From assembly GCA_949751835.1 (NCBI GenBank), contig CATKHK010000080.1:1-64000 (forward strand): 64,000 nt of DNA, given 5' to 3'. Positions within the stretch are counted from its first letter, which is position 1, and every line of letters begins with the position of its first letter. Origin of the DNA: Blepharisma japonicum. Taxonomy: Eukaryota; Ciliophora; Heterotrichea; Heterotrichida; Blepharismidae. Positions 9,505-21,229 of the stretch are shown piece by piece. A program made the translations under genes and the position numbers. The notes under the pieces were generated by a model, which worked only from the letters and a program-made list of their open reading frames with translations, had not been told where the DNA came from and ran no database searches.

Positions 9505-11391
9505 ATGCAAGGACATATATGAGAAGATAGTATTCTATCTCCCAGATCTGATGACGATTTTATTCCAAAACAAGGTTTTGCTCAATTTTCAGACCAAGCT
9601 GCAAGACATGCTTCTGAGTACTCTGGATCCAGCTGACGGTCAACTCCACAAGAATTTATAATATCAGGTCCAGCATTCAAAAATATTCCAAGAGTCCCAT
9701 CTATTAAATTACATGGAGAAATCTCATCTGGGCACTTATCATCAAGAAGACAATATCGGTCAAGATCTTACTCTCCATCTCCTATTCCTTCTCAGTATAT
9801 TCCTTCAAGAGACACAAGCAAGCAGCCTACTATTGCATCACAGAAAACTCCTCAACATAAAGAAAACTCAATTAGAATAGAAGAGGACACAATAAGATCA
9901 AATAAAAGTATAAATAGCTCGCAGTCTAAGTATAATGAAGAAAGTCCTGCTAGAAACTTGCTGCAGAGGCTTGAAATCCCTAAATATCAAAAAAACGTAG
10001 ACTCTATAATACAAGAAGAGAAAAAGGAAGAATCGTTTTTAATTCCAATAGGGAACACCAGACTTGATATAGTCCCAGGAGCCAATCCTACATTTACTGA
10101 AGAAGAAATAAAAGAAGCCTTTGATACTTTTGATATGGATGCAAACAATTATATATCAGCTGATGAGATCAGAACAATTATGGACACAATAGGGGAGTAT
10201 GTAACTGATGAGGAAATTGATGAGATGGTAAGAATGCTCGATTTAGAAGGCAAAGGACAAGTAGCTTTTGAAGAGTTCTATAGAATGGCTACTGGACAGC
10301 CTATTGGACCTGTTGGTGGTGCTCTTCCACCATCCCCTAATATGATTCCTCTGGAGCAGAGTACTCATAAAGCTGCTTTAAGTTCGAGTAAAAGTGCAAA
10401 ATCCAACGAATCCGCCAAGCTCTCAACCTCAAAGTTTTCAAAATTTTCTCAAGAATCATATAGACAACAATCAGAAGAAAAGGAAAAATCAAAAATCAAA
10501 ATCCCGAAAGAACCAAGCCCTGAGAGAAGGAAACAATCAATTGATGAAAAAGCAGCCCCAAAGGTGCTGAGAAGGTTTGATATAGAATCAATGAAGCCTC
10601 AACTGCCTTCTTTGCAAGTCGAGTCAATCCAATCTATAGATTCAAAAAAAATCGAAGATGATTTTTTGCCACCGGTTAGAATACGCAGCTTAAAAGACCA
10701 ACTAACAAGCCAAAGAACACCTGCACAGAAGCCTGAAGAAAATGTGACAAAATCATGAAAAATACCTGAAGAAAGTCCACAAGAAGAATATAAAAACATT
10801 ATTGTTCCGACCTTAGAAGATGCCAGCCATGAGCAACAAAGTAATATATTGCTATCAGAATTGGTTCATTCCACATTACTGACACCTCAGGGAGTAGAGA
10901 AATTATGCAATATGTTTATAGCCAAAACAGGTAGCGAAAGTGGGCAGTTATCATATGAAAAATTTTTAGAGCTTGTTAATGGTAAATTGCCACAAGAAAG
11001 GTGACTAGTTGATGATAGAGTTACTCGAAGGATTTTTTCAGTTTTAGATAAAGATTCTAATGGAGCCTGGAGCATCAGAGAATTTGTAGGTGCAATTTCA
11101 ATTTTAGCAAGGCCAAACAAAGATGATCAATATGCTTTAGTTTTTAAGATTTTTGATACGGATGACGACGATATAATTACAAAAAATGAATTAACAAGAA
11201 TTTTAAAATTAAATACAGCTTCTGTAAAATCTGATGAGCAAGCTTTAAAAAAAGCCCAAGAAATTTTACGCATGACTGGAAATGATGAAATGATGAATTT
11301 TCAAGATTTTTTGAGGCTCAAAGAAAAGCCAGTTATGCTGTTGTTTCCATTACAAGAAAGAGCGAGTAAAATAACAAAATTGCTTGCATAA
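9505..11391 (+). CDS. EF-hand calcium-binding protein with two EF-hand pairs
   Basis: A 628-residue protein with several UGA tryptophans. The first 195 residues are Ser/Pro/Arg-rich and probably disordered. Loop 1 (residues 210-221, DMDANNYISADE) is canonical and sits in a calmodulin/centrin-like pair with loop 2 (246-257, DLEGKGQVAFEE), which is weak at the coordinating positions. A long charged linker (270-480) follows. A second pair has loops at 515-526 (DKDSNGAWSIRE) and 551-562 (DTDDDDIITKNE), both canonical. It should bind calcium at three sites, with disordered parts for partner binding. The role is unknown; cortical or ciliary calcium sensing would fit a contractile heterotrich. Confidence 0.88.
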
Positions 11392-11577
11392 TAGTTAGCG
11401 TTTCATTATTCATTTAAAAAAATTAGAATATTTAAATGGAATTTCAAAGCGAAGATTATTATTTATTTCTATAATAAAATTTTTCTCATTTTTTACTAAA
11501 ATCTGAATTGATGTCTAAAACATAGTTATAAGTTTCAAGTAAAAAAATAATAAATTTAAATAAAGTAAATTATTGCA

Positions 11578-14500
11578 ATGAAATCCAAGTCTTCTAGACC
11601 AGCTCCACCTCAGCACAAATCTGCGGAAAGTGATGATATTTTATCCTTAATTAAATCAGCTAAACACGCGATAAATTGAAGAGATTTTAAAAAAAATAGC
11701 AATTTATCCAGCTTAAAATTCCCACAAAATAAACACCCAGGAAACCAAATACTCAAAAATCCAAAAGATGACCTCCCGGATCTCGGAAAATATTTAGTAA
11801 ATCTCAACACATCAGATATTTCTTATCTCAAAGATGCCTTAAAGCCTCCAAAAACTGCTCTTCAGCCAATAATAATTTTTCCAACCGATATCAAGCATTT
11901 AGAAAAATTTCTAGAAGGGATGGATAAAAGCGATTCCCCAAGTACTCACGCAAGCCATCTCCTAATTAATCAGTCTCTTTGCAAGAAAGAAGGCTGCCTT
12001 GATCACTTGCTCATAAACAATCAAAGTGAAGGAAGTCTTAGAAAAGGATTTCGGAGTGTAGCACTTGCATCTGAAAGATCCATTGATATATTAGAAAGAT
12101 ATGATTTAGGCAGCCCATCTGGTCGTCAAGAAGTATCAAACTTGAAAAACTGACTGGATTTAATGAGGAGCAAATATCTTAGAAATGGGGAATCTGAAGA
12201 TGAAAATACATTGGAAGACCTAAGATCAGGAGAGCTAATATACACAATCTGCCAAAGAGAGCTAATCCGCCAAGTATCAGTGTATTGTGTGGAAAGAGGA
12301 GAATTATTAGAAGAAATATTTAAAGGCTTTGATTTTATTTTCAAGCAAAGGGAAAAAATCAAAGAAAGTTTATTTGAAAATTCAAAAGAAAAAGCTAAAA
12401 TAGATCTATATGATAAAGAAAAACATTTGAATTTGCAATTAAAAGATTTAACACTTCAAGTGCAATCTTTAACTGATAAATTAGAAGCGAATAAAGATAA
12501 AAAGAAAGGGCTTAAAAAAGAGCTGGATAATTTGTCCAAAGAGTATGAGGAATTTAAAGTAAAGAGCGATAAAAGTGCTGAAGAATGAAGAAAAATTGAG
12601 AGGAAGCTAAGAAAAGAAATTGAAAAATTAAAAGATATTTATTTGGAAAATGCGGATAAACTTAAATATGAAAACTCAAAAACTGATTTAAGTAAAATTA
12701 GCGAAAATACAACAGAAAAAGATAGCTCTCTCGCCAATAGTAATTTGAGGTTGTTTGTAGGAAATGGAATAATGAATGTCAGCAAAACATATAGATTTTC
12801 AAGAAGTGTAAAGCAAGGGATTGACATAGAAGTACAAACAGATTTTCCAGAGCCTCCTAAAGAAGTAATAGTAGCTCCTGAGCCAAAATCTATAGCTGAA
12901 CCTCAAAAAGCTACTGAAGCTCCTAAAATCGTTAAAAAGAAGCCTAAAAAGCCTATATTAAGAAACAGATACTCCCAAACAGATTCCAGACAAAACACAA
13001 TCAAAAAAGTTAAAACAGAAGAAGTCTTAGAAGTGATTAATAATGAAATCCCGATAAAGCAGAATAATGAAGAAATTCCAGAAATACCAAATTCTGCAGA
13101 AACCTCTCAAAATATTGAAAACCCTCTAGAACTTCCTACTCAAGAAGTTGATATCAGTGAAATAGAAAAGGACCAAGATTCACCAGTAATAACTCCAAGA
13201 ATTGAGAGTCAAGGAGCTGCCCAAGTCAAAGACACTGAGCAAAAACTATTAAATCCAAATAGCATAGGTACAAAAGAAAAAAAGCAAAGAATAATCAGAA
13301 CAAGAAAATCAGTGATGCTGGCAGCTCCACCTTTAGCACTTAATGAAGTAGAAGCTGGGAAAAATAGTCAACCAGTTTCACAGAGATCTAAAAAATCTAG
13401 TAGAACTTTACCTAAAAATCAAGACGAATTAGGAGAATTGCAGTCTAGATCAGAAAAAATTGCCAATAAAGGAGATGACTCAAATCGAGAAGCAAGTAAT
13501 GAAAAATCGCTAAATATCGATACTTTAGAACAAGCTAATACACCTATGCTCAAGAAAGGTGAGACGATATCAAGAGTTAGCAAAGAGATAATAACCGAAG
13601 AAAAAATAGTGAAAATGCCAAGAGAGCATAAGGTGAAAAGAAAAAGAGAAAATTTGAGTCCATCGAAAAAGAACGAAGTCAACCAAGACACGCAAAATTC
13701 TGATATTGAAGAAGATATTGATCCAGAAAGTCCTAATCAAGAAAACTTTGAAGCTCAGCAGGATGAAAGAGAACCAGTAATCTCTGCTAATAGAAAAAAG
13801 AAATATAAAAAAAATTCAGTTAATAAGTCAAGACCAGAAGAATTTCAATCAAAACTAGAAAAATCCTCCTCAAACATTCTTTCCCAGATTCCTCAGACTT
13901 CTATTGAAATTCCTAATACTCCAGAGCCTCCAAATCCAAACAGGCTTTCTCCAACTTCTCAGCTTCACAGCCCGCAAGATCTTGCGCGCTCCTATTCAAT
14001 AACAAGTTTTAAAGAATTAGAAGAAGAAAACCTTAGTATTGTAAATATAATCCCTCCAGAAGCTGATGGTCCTTCATGGACTTTAGGCTACCAGGCAGGC
14101 TATGAGGTAGGAAAACGTGAAGGTTTTCGGGATGGTGAAGCCTTTGGCATAGAAGAAGGCCAAATGAATGGCTATATAAAAGCTTCAAGAGAATACGCAA
14201 ATAATTCAAGGAATTCTCAACTGGACATATCTGATGAAGACTATTGGGAAACTGATAATCAGTCAGAGAGTGATGAAGATTATAAAGAAACTAAAGAAAG
14301 CGAGGAAAATAACACAGAAGAAACAGAAAGACAGCATAAAGAAAGATACAAAAAAAGGGTTAAAACTATAATGAAAAACGAAATTCGAAAAATGGAGACA
14401 GAGAAGTTACCGGAATTAAGGGAAAATGAAAGCGAAGAAGAATTTGAAGATGAAGGACTGAGCTTTGATAGTGAAAAACTTACAATTGAAAGTGAAGATG

Positions 14501-15801
14501 AAGAAGAATACGATGAAATTAAACTAGACAAAGACATGAATAAAGAAGAAAAAGAAGGAAGCACAAAAAGAAGTGATGATAGAAATAAGTATAATGGACA
14601 TAAAGACTCCATCGAAAAACCAAGAGTCAGAGAAATAACCAAATTCGCTGAATTTCACTTTCACAAACGAGAAACTAAAAAAATCCACAAAAAACTGCTT
14701 TCTTCTGCTCCTCTCCTTAAAAAATTTTTAAGTCGTTCCATGAAATGAATTTTACGCAAAGCTACAATGAGCCGCAGAATGGTCAATAAAATAATTTCTT
14801 CTTTCTGCGCGTCTTCTTTGTCCAACAAAATCAGCAATTCTCTCTCTGTTCTTGACTATCTTTATAACGACATGTCAGAAAAATATGCTGTAAAAAAAAT
14901 CACTGATAGAAAATTCCTTGAATTTATCGCTTCCCTCTTGCGATCGTCAGACTCAAGACGTGCCCTGATGTTTTTAAAATTGACTGGACTTAGCGACAAA
15001 ATAAGCATGAAGGGCTACTCAATATTTACTTTTCAGTTTTATTTAAAGGCGCTTTCTTTTATGCAGAAAGCAAAAATTGGAATAAATTCATCATTTGATG
15101 AAACTGCTGATATTATTTATATGCCGACCTTAAGAGCAATTGAGTGTGTTAAGGATAAGCTTGATGGCATAGTAGATAAAGCTGTTGTGAATAAATTAAT
15201 TTCACAAGTAGAGCAAGCTTCAATACAAGATCCGCTGAAAATAAATACAGGGCTTGTAGAAGAAGAATATGTGTTAGAGCTAATGGTGGAGGTATATGAA
15301 GAATATCAAGGGAAAATACAAAAAGGGATTGAGGAAGCTGTCTCTGCAATAAAATATAATGAAGATTCCAGTTATATGTCAAAACGAGAATTTATGCTTC
15401 TAGCGAGACATATTTCTCCTGCTAAATTTTGTCTCATGCAAAAAGATGATGCTGAGCTTAATCTGAAAAACAATATGTCTCTTGTTGATTTTACTAGTAA
15501 ATGCATAGAAAAAGGAATATTGAGCATTAATGATGTAAAATTGTATAGCCAAATAAGCAATGAATATTCAAAAGAAGATATTTCAGAAGAAATTAAGGCT
15601 ACGATTGAAGATATGATAATAATTGTGAAAAATATTGATAATATAGAAGAAAAAAATACTTTGAATAAGGAAGAATGGGAAATTAAACTTGCAAATTGTG
15701 AAACTGGAGCTGGAGAGAGAGACGCTAAACTCACAAAGTTGGCTTGGAAGCTGTATCAAGATGAGCTGCAGCGATTAAAGTCATTGATAAAAGAAGCATA
15801 G
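11578..15801 (+). CDS. AXDND1-like protein (axonemal dynein light chain domain) with a Yae1-like GX3 repeat
   Basis: A 1,407-residue protein read through four UGA tryptophans and ending in TAG. Residues about 215-330 match the DNALI1/p28-type segment: RELIRQVSVYCVERGELL aligns with DELIRQLTIICTERGLLL of the DNALI1 gene at 53426-54151. A coiled coil follows. Residues 365-830 are charged and disordered. Residues 837-870 carry glycine at every fourth position (GYQAGYEVGKREGF...), the pattern of the Yae1/LTO1 deca-GX3 motif. An acidic stretch is followed by a helical C-terminal domain (about 1060-1407). Known AXDND1 proteins are long, testis/cilia-linked proteins with the same dynein light-chain domain. 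It probably acts at axonemal dynein; the GX3 element is unexpected there. Confidence 0.82.
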
Positions 15802-15859
15802 TTTATTACAATATTTTATATAAATTTGGAAGATTATTAAATTTTATCAGAGTTAATAT

Positions 15860-18244
15860 ATGAGTAGTTTAACCTATTTTCGTCCTGATGTTTTATTTCA
15901 GCAAACTGAGGTATCTCAAAGAAATGATGCCCAATTAAAAAGAGAGAACCGAATTCAGCAGGTAAAAGATCAATTAAACGAAGAATTTCAAATGACATTA
16001 CATTTCGCTACTCAAGACCCAACTCATCCGAGCACAATTCGCAAACTCAAAGAAGAATACAATAAGCTGATATTTAAAAATAAACTGAAAACGCAGACAC
16101 TGGAGCAACTAAAAACTGAATGAAAATTATTGAATCCGCCAAAAATTAAGCAAGACTCGAGATTTTTAACATCATCAACTCTGAGTCAAAGGCAAGCCAC
16201 TTGCTACTCAAGTTTTAAGTTTAATGAAGGGGAGTATGAAGATTTAATTTTAAATTTGAAAGAAGAAATTTCCAAAACAACTAATCTTTTAAGTGTAGAA
16301 GACAATGTAACCGAACAGCTGGAATTTATGAAAGATTTAGAGAAAAAAGACACTGTAATTTATATCTAGCTAAAATTGCAAACAAAATTAGAGGAGTTAA
16401 GATTCCAAACTGGCAAAATATTGCGATTTGAAGAAGAAATATTAGCGACGCAGATTAAAGCCGATAATCAGTTGATATTAGCTTTAACTGAGATGAAAAA
16501 CACTAAGCATGAGATTGAAAAAGAAAAAGTAAGCAGGGAGGAAAAGATTGAAAGTATGGTTAAAAAAGAAGAAAAACTCAAATCAAATATCGCAACTTTG
16601 GCTCATCGATTTTCTGAGAATATGGTTTCATATGAAGAAAATAATGAATTACGAATTAGCTTAGAAAAAGAATTAGAGATCGCTATCCAAGACTATTCAA
16701 GGCTAAAATCGGAAAATAAACAATTTCAAGTTCAGCTGGAATTCTATAACGCAGAATTCGAAAAAATCAGACAGTAAAACCTACTTAGAATTGTAAAAGA
16801 GTCAGGATGTTTAGGTGCAGATCCACAATTAGTGGCTTCTTACACCCCTCAAGAGATAGCTTCAGCTTTATTTAGTATGATTAGCATTGAATCTCAGCTT
16901 CAAAAACGATTCGTTGAATTAACATCAATCCACAACTCTCTTAAATCTAAATGTGAAATAATTTTTACCGAATTAAAAGAACTCAAAGAAGAAGCCAAAT
17001 TTTCCGATAAAATTGAAGAAATAAAAAATAAAGCTCACATTATAATGAAAAATGATGAGATAACTACAAATGAATTATTTTCTTCAATAGATGAGGTCAA
17101 TGGGAGCTCTGTGAGTGCAGAAATAATAAAAAAGAATGAAAAATTCAGCGTTTATTCAATAAAATACCTGGTTTCAGTATTTACGAAAATGTGAAAACAG
17201 ATAGAAATGGTTGCAAGTAAAGCTTCACAGCCAGACTCTATGAATGTTTATTTGAATAGGTCAAGAAGATTATTTAGAGATTTACAAGAAGGCTTAACAC
17301 CAAAATCACATGCAAAAGCTCTTACACAAATAACGAGATTTGAAAATCGCAGAAGAAAAACTGTAAAAGTTAATGAAGCTCCACCTAAATTGGAAACAGA
17401 AAATATTGAGCCAGCTAAACCAGAGATAAATCCTTATTCTAAACAAGAACTAATAAAAGATTATCACGAAATTTTCCATCTGAATAATGACATTGCTAGC
17501 ATGTTTGCGACTGAAGTGCTAAAAAGTATTGTTTCGAAATATTTTTTAGAAAAAAGTGACATAACAAGCTTATTAAAGGAGTTTGAGCAGGATAATAATT
17601 TGGATGGATTTAGACTGGAATATTTGCATAAATTATATTCTGAAGCGAATAAAAATCTAACTAAGAAGTTTGCATTTTCTATTGAATCTTTGTCGTCAGC
17701 TTTAAATACCGTGCAGAGATTTGTGCAAGACGAGTCCATAAAAATTGGTGCAATCGACATAGAATCTCTCCAAAAAAAGGTATCTCAAAATTCAATTTCT
17801 AATATAACAAGGACAATAAAAAGAAGACATTCTACTAAGCACACAGTCGAAGATTTAATTAAATCGGTGTTTCAGTTCAAACTAAAGACAATGAGGCAAA
17901 AAAGAGAATTAAGACCAAAGCTCAAAGCAGATTTTGAAGATTTCGTAAAAAGCATCAAATTTGATTGAAATAAAAATAAAGATCCTCCAACAAGTAATGA
18001 TAAGTTCATGGGACAGATCGAATCAGATTCTGATGAAGAAGAAACTGAAGCAAGAAGCAAAGAGAGTTTTCCTGAGGTTAATAAAGCAAGTACCTCAAAG
18101 TCTGTAATGAAAACACGTAATGGAAGTTTATCTATGATAAATTTACCAAGGATTAGTGAAAGATATAGAGCTATGTCTGAAATTAGAGAAATTGAATCGA
18201 AGATACAAAGTGTTAAGCATTTTGAAAGTCTTAAGAAATTTTAA
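15860..18244 (+). CDS. Coiled-coil protein with two 15-nt introns
   Basis: A 784-residue protein from exons 15860-16354, 16370-16773 and 16789-18244, with three UGA tryptophans. Removing GTAATTTATATCTAG and GTAAAACCTACTTAG restores one continuous frame (2,355 nt); each intron would otherwise give a stop. Residues 1-300 are mainly coiled coil, 310-430 a helical region, and the C-terminal part is basic and helical with KRRHSTKH and a Ser/Glu-rich tail. No enzymatic motif, signal or membrane segment is visible. Probably structural (centrosomal or ciliary type); the family is not recognised. Confidence 0.8.
16355..16369 (+). other. 15-nt intron 1 of the 15860-18244 gene
   Basis: GTAATTTATATCTAG. 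Phase 0, with an in-frame TAG at its end if retained. Removal joins ...KKDT to LKLQTK.... Confidence 0.9.
16774..16788 (+). other. 15-nt intron 2 of the 15860-18244 gene
   Basis: GTAAAACCTACTTAG. Phase 2; retention gives CAG TAA. Removal makes CAA and continues the helical protein. Confidence 0.9.
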
Positions 18245-18746
18245 AATAAATACTCGAATTTTGAGAGATGATGCAAAAATAATAAAATTAATATATTTTT
18301 CGAGAGAAATAAGTTTATAGCTGCTCTTATATCTTATTTTTTCAGTGTAGTATATTTTAGAATTAAGAATAAGAATATTAAAAATCAAAAATGATACTTT
18401 TCACAAATCATCTCAGATTATCAAAGAACTAATTAAATTTATTTCCATAAATATTTTATAAAAATTCTTCAATTTGTATGATGCTAAATATTTTTTAAAA
18501 TCTGTCTTTAGGTTGCAGATTATAACAAATTCGAAAGTTCTTAAAGTGCTGCTAATTTCAAATTATCGTTATGAAGATTTCTTAAAAAATCTTCAATATG
18601 ATTTTATCAGCATAAATATAGTATCAAATGATCCATGAGCTTGACCGTTTTTTTCCGAATTTTCGTATAAATTTTGCCTATCATGCGTATCACTCTATAT
18701 CATAAGTGAATTTTTCAGTATAAGATGTCATTTATAAACAATATAT
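18245..18746. other. Intergenic region
   Basis: 502 bp of AT-rich sequence between two plus-strand genes. No ORF, RNA gene or repeat stands out. Confidence 0.45.
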
Positions 18747-19181
18747 ATGAACCAAGATTTTCAATCAGAAATTAATTACAACAAGGGACGATGGAATGCA
18801 GAAGAGAAAAAGAAATTCACAGATGCTCTTAATTTATACGGAAAAGACTGGGCTAAGATAAAAAATTACATATCTACAAGAACCCTGGTTCAAGTAAGGT
18901 CTCATGCTCAAAAATATTTCCGAAAAGCTGATAAGCCTCAAGAGCTTAAAATGCCACAACTTTTTAGGCTAAAGGATTCAGAAAGAAAATTCGATGAATA
19001 TTTCGCACAAATAGAACAGTTTAAACAGGTGATGGAGCTTAAAAGGCAAGTCTGAGGTCAGACTGTATCTGAACCATTTTATAACTTTTATCCAAACATG
19101 GTTTTGCCTCAGAAAAAGGCTGAAATGGAAGGGTGTAGCTCGATTCCAAGCAAAAGAATCAAGATGGATTACTGTGAGTAG
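18747..19181 (+). CDS. SHAQKYF-type single-repeat Myb DNA-binding protein
   Basis: A 144-residue protein ending in TAG, with one UGA Trp at 19053-19055. Residues 14-62 form one Myb/SANT repeat: RWNAEEKKKFTDAL, then GKDWAKIKNYI, ending with VRSHAQKYF (SHAQKYF at 52-58), the hallmark of the one-repeat Myb class best known from plants (CCA1/LHY/RVE) and widespread in protists. It should bind DNA as a transcription regulator in the nucleus. The C-terminal 80 residues include a short helix and a basic end (SKRIKM). Targets cannot be read from sequence. Confidence 0.93.
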
Positions 19182-19607
19182 ATAAATTACTAACTTAAGT
19201 AGCCTTGTCATAAGCAAATGTCAAAATAAATTAAAATGCAAAAAACAAAAAAGAAGTACTTAGCGTTTAAAATCTATAAGCTTTTATCTATTTTGATTAG
19301 TTAGCTTAGTATTTTTTAAATCAGCATTCATTAATAAAAAATGCTTTTCATAATGCAAGTTTCGAAATTAATATTTAAAGTGATTTAATTTTTGATTGAT
19401 ATAAATTAAGTAACTAGAGTTTGAATTTAAATAAAAGAATCATTCTAAAGTAGCTTTAAATTGAAAGCAGATGATATGTAATATTCCATTTTCATCTAAG
19501 ATTCGAGTTTTTTAGCTTACTTTTTTATTATAATTAAAAAATAATGGTAAAAAATATTTTATGTCCAGTTTTATATTTATCGTATTTTTAAAAATTGAAA
19601 TATTTGA
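19182..19607. other. Convergent intergenic region
   Basis: 426 bp of AT-rich sequence between the stops of the Myb gene (plus) and the coiled-coil gene (minus). Nothing recognisable. Confidence 0.45.
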
Positions 19608-20636
19608 TTATCTTCCTTCCTTCATTGCTTCTCTCCAACTCACTGAAAACTCATTTGCTTTTTCCATGAATTCTTCATGGTATCCTTTTGATATTCCAAC
19701 CTCCAAATTTAGCTTTGGGACTAGGATGTGTATGTTAGGAGCAGATGCTGAGTGCCTATGTTTTGTTAAATGCCCTTTATTTTCATCTGAATTTTTTTCA
19801 ATATTTCCTGTATCACATTTAAAAGTTTTCCCAAAATCTCTTTCTTCCACCAGCTCACTATCTTTTTCTTTAATTACTTCTTTTAATTCTTTTATTTTTT
19901 TATTTTTATGGTCCAAACTTTTGCTTAATTTCAAGTTTTCTTTTGATAAGATTTCTATAGTTTGTTTATATTTTATGTAATCGTTGTGTTTATTTCTTTT
20001 ACTTGCAGCTGCATCTATGTATTCCCCATAGAAATCCTTGATTTTTTTTAATAAGGAGCTGAACACTTTGTCTTTTTCTATTAGTTCATCGAAAATTGTA
20101 TTATAAATAATTTTTTTCTCTTCTAATCCCTGCCATTTAGCCTCTTTTAATCTCTCAGTCAGCTCTAGCTCAAGCTCTATTGCTTCAGGATTAATATTTC
20201 TTATTTCTGTCACAGAATCTGACCTTTTAGGAGAAGGCTGTGCAGAAAAACAGCCAGAAGTTTTAACGTGTTTTAACGTCTCTGATTTCCTCATAGTTTC
20301 CCGCTCACTTGGATTTAATAGAGATCTTGGTGATAAATTATCAATCCCTATAGAAAAATTTGAATTTATTTGAGTTTTAGGCGTCAACACTGGAGGGAGA
20401 TTAACTTCATTTATACAAATTGTGGGAGAATTACTTCTTTGAGAATTTTTCTTCTTTAATCGTGGATTTAGAGGTAAAGCGTAAGGTGAGCAAGGTTTTT
20501 CAACCAAATTAGGAGTTTTTTGAGGATATTTTGGCGAAATAATAGTGCGCTTTGTGAGAAGGGTTGATGGGCTACGACGAGAATGTGGTGAGCGGGAATT
20601 TGAAGAAAATACTAATAGTCTTGATTTTTCTTGCAT
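19608..20636 (-). CDS. Coiled-coil protein, TSNAXIP1-like (paralog of 3531-4523)
   Basis: A 342-residue protein. The first 125 residues are Ser/Pro/Arg-rich, with repeated SPR/SPS-type sites that could be phosphorylated, and contain SPTICINEVNLP near residue 70. The SPTIYINGEALP of the 3531-4523 gene shows they are paralogs. A helical part follows from about 150, including IFDELIEKDKVFSSLLKKIK, which resembles the TSNAXIP1 N-terminal domain, then a coiled coil (about 200-270). It is transcribed away from the small-GTPase gene; only 65 bp separate the two preferred start codons. Confidence 0.75.
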   Translation of the reverse strand: MQEKSRLLVFSSNSRSPHSRRSPSTLLTKRTIISPKYPQKTPNLVEKPCSPYALPLNPRLKKKNSQRSNSPTICINEVNLPPVLTPKTQINSNFSIGIDNLSPRSLLNPSERETMRKSETLKHVKTSGCFSAQPSPKRSDSVTEIRNINPEAIELELELTERLKEAKWQGLEEKKIIYNTIFDELIEKDKVFSSLLKKIKDFYGEYIDAAASKRNKHNDYIKYKQTIEILSKENLKLSKSLDHKNKKIKELKEVIKEKDSELVEERDFGKTFKCDTGNIEKNSDENKGHLTKHRHSASAPNIHILVPKLNLEVGISKGYHEEFMEKANEFSVSWREAMKEGR

Positions 20637-20701
20637 GAATTGTAATGGTTGTTAAATTTATTCTAATTATTTATAAGATAAATATTCAGTTTTTGAGAAG
20701 T
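20637..20701. promoter_or_regulatory. Very short divergent promoter region
   Basis: Only 65 bp lie between the ATG of the minus-strand coiled-coil gene (20636) and the preferred ATG of the plus-strand GTPase (20702). If the upstream ATG at 20645 is used, the gap is 8 bp. Any promoter elements for both genes must lie here or inside the coding regions. No motif is recognised. Confidence 0.4.
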
Positions 20702-21229
20702 ATGAAGCAGTCACAAAATGGGTTAGAAATTGCTATTTTAGGAGATGAAAGAGTTGGAAAAACTTATTTTGTTAATAAAATTAGTAAAAGCCGTGTTTAT
20801 AAGCCAACAATAGGGGTTTTTATTTATTCCAAACAGTATCAAATTTATGAGAATAATTTAATAGTGGATTACTGAGACTTGCCTAGTCAAAGAGATTGAA
20901 ATTATCTTTTACCAAAAATACGAAAAAGATTTGATTTATTTATTATAGTTTATGATGTAACAAATAGGTCTTCATTTCAATCAATTGAAAGGTGGAGGAA
21001 TAAAATAAATCAGGATATGGCTCATGAGAAAATAATTATTTTAATTGCTAATAAAATTGATACAGGCTGAAATAGAGCTGTAAGCTATAATGAAGGAAAG
21101 TCATTGGCTGATCGCTATGAAATGTTGTATTTGGAGGTTTCTTGCTCAAATGGAAAAGGATGTGAAAATTTTGAAGACATTATATGAAGCAAATTAGAGT
21201 TTGACAATTTTAATCGTAACCATATTTAA
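20702..21229 (+). CDS. Atypical Rab-like small GTPase with degenerate G3 motif
   Basis: A 175-residue Ras-superfamily protein with several UGA tryptophans. The P-loop GDERVGKT (G1), the KPTIG switch Thr (G2), NKID (G4) and an EVSCS segment (G5) are present. The G3 motif, normally WDTAGQ, reads WDLPSQ, so the invariant Gly of DxxG is Ser. The protein ends in NRNHI without C-terminal Cys, so ordinary Rab prenylation is not expected. The intact relative at 22176-22718 keeps WDTAGQ. It may bind nucleotide poorly or hydrolyse it abnormally, acting as a pseudo-GTPase, or be in early decay. The start at 20702 is preferred over 20645, which would add a hydrophobic leader. Confidence 0.82.

Noticed and set aside
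5302-18244. Reading TGA as stop, giving many small tandem genes
   Set aside because: Fragments are collinear, in frame, and TGA falls at conserved Trp in several families; all true ends are TAA or TAG.
20645-20701. Upstream ATG adding 19 residues to the Rab-like protein
   Set aside because: The extra residues are translated AT-rich leader and would leave only 8 bp to the divergent gene; the ATG at 20702 gives the usual short N-terminus.
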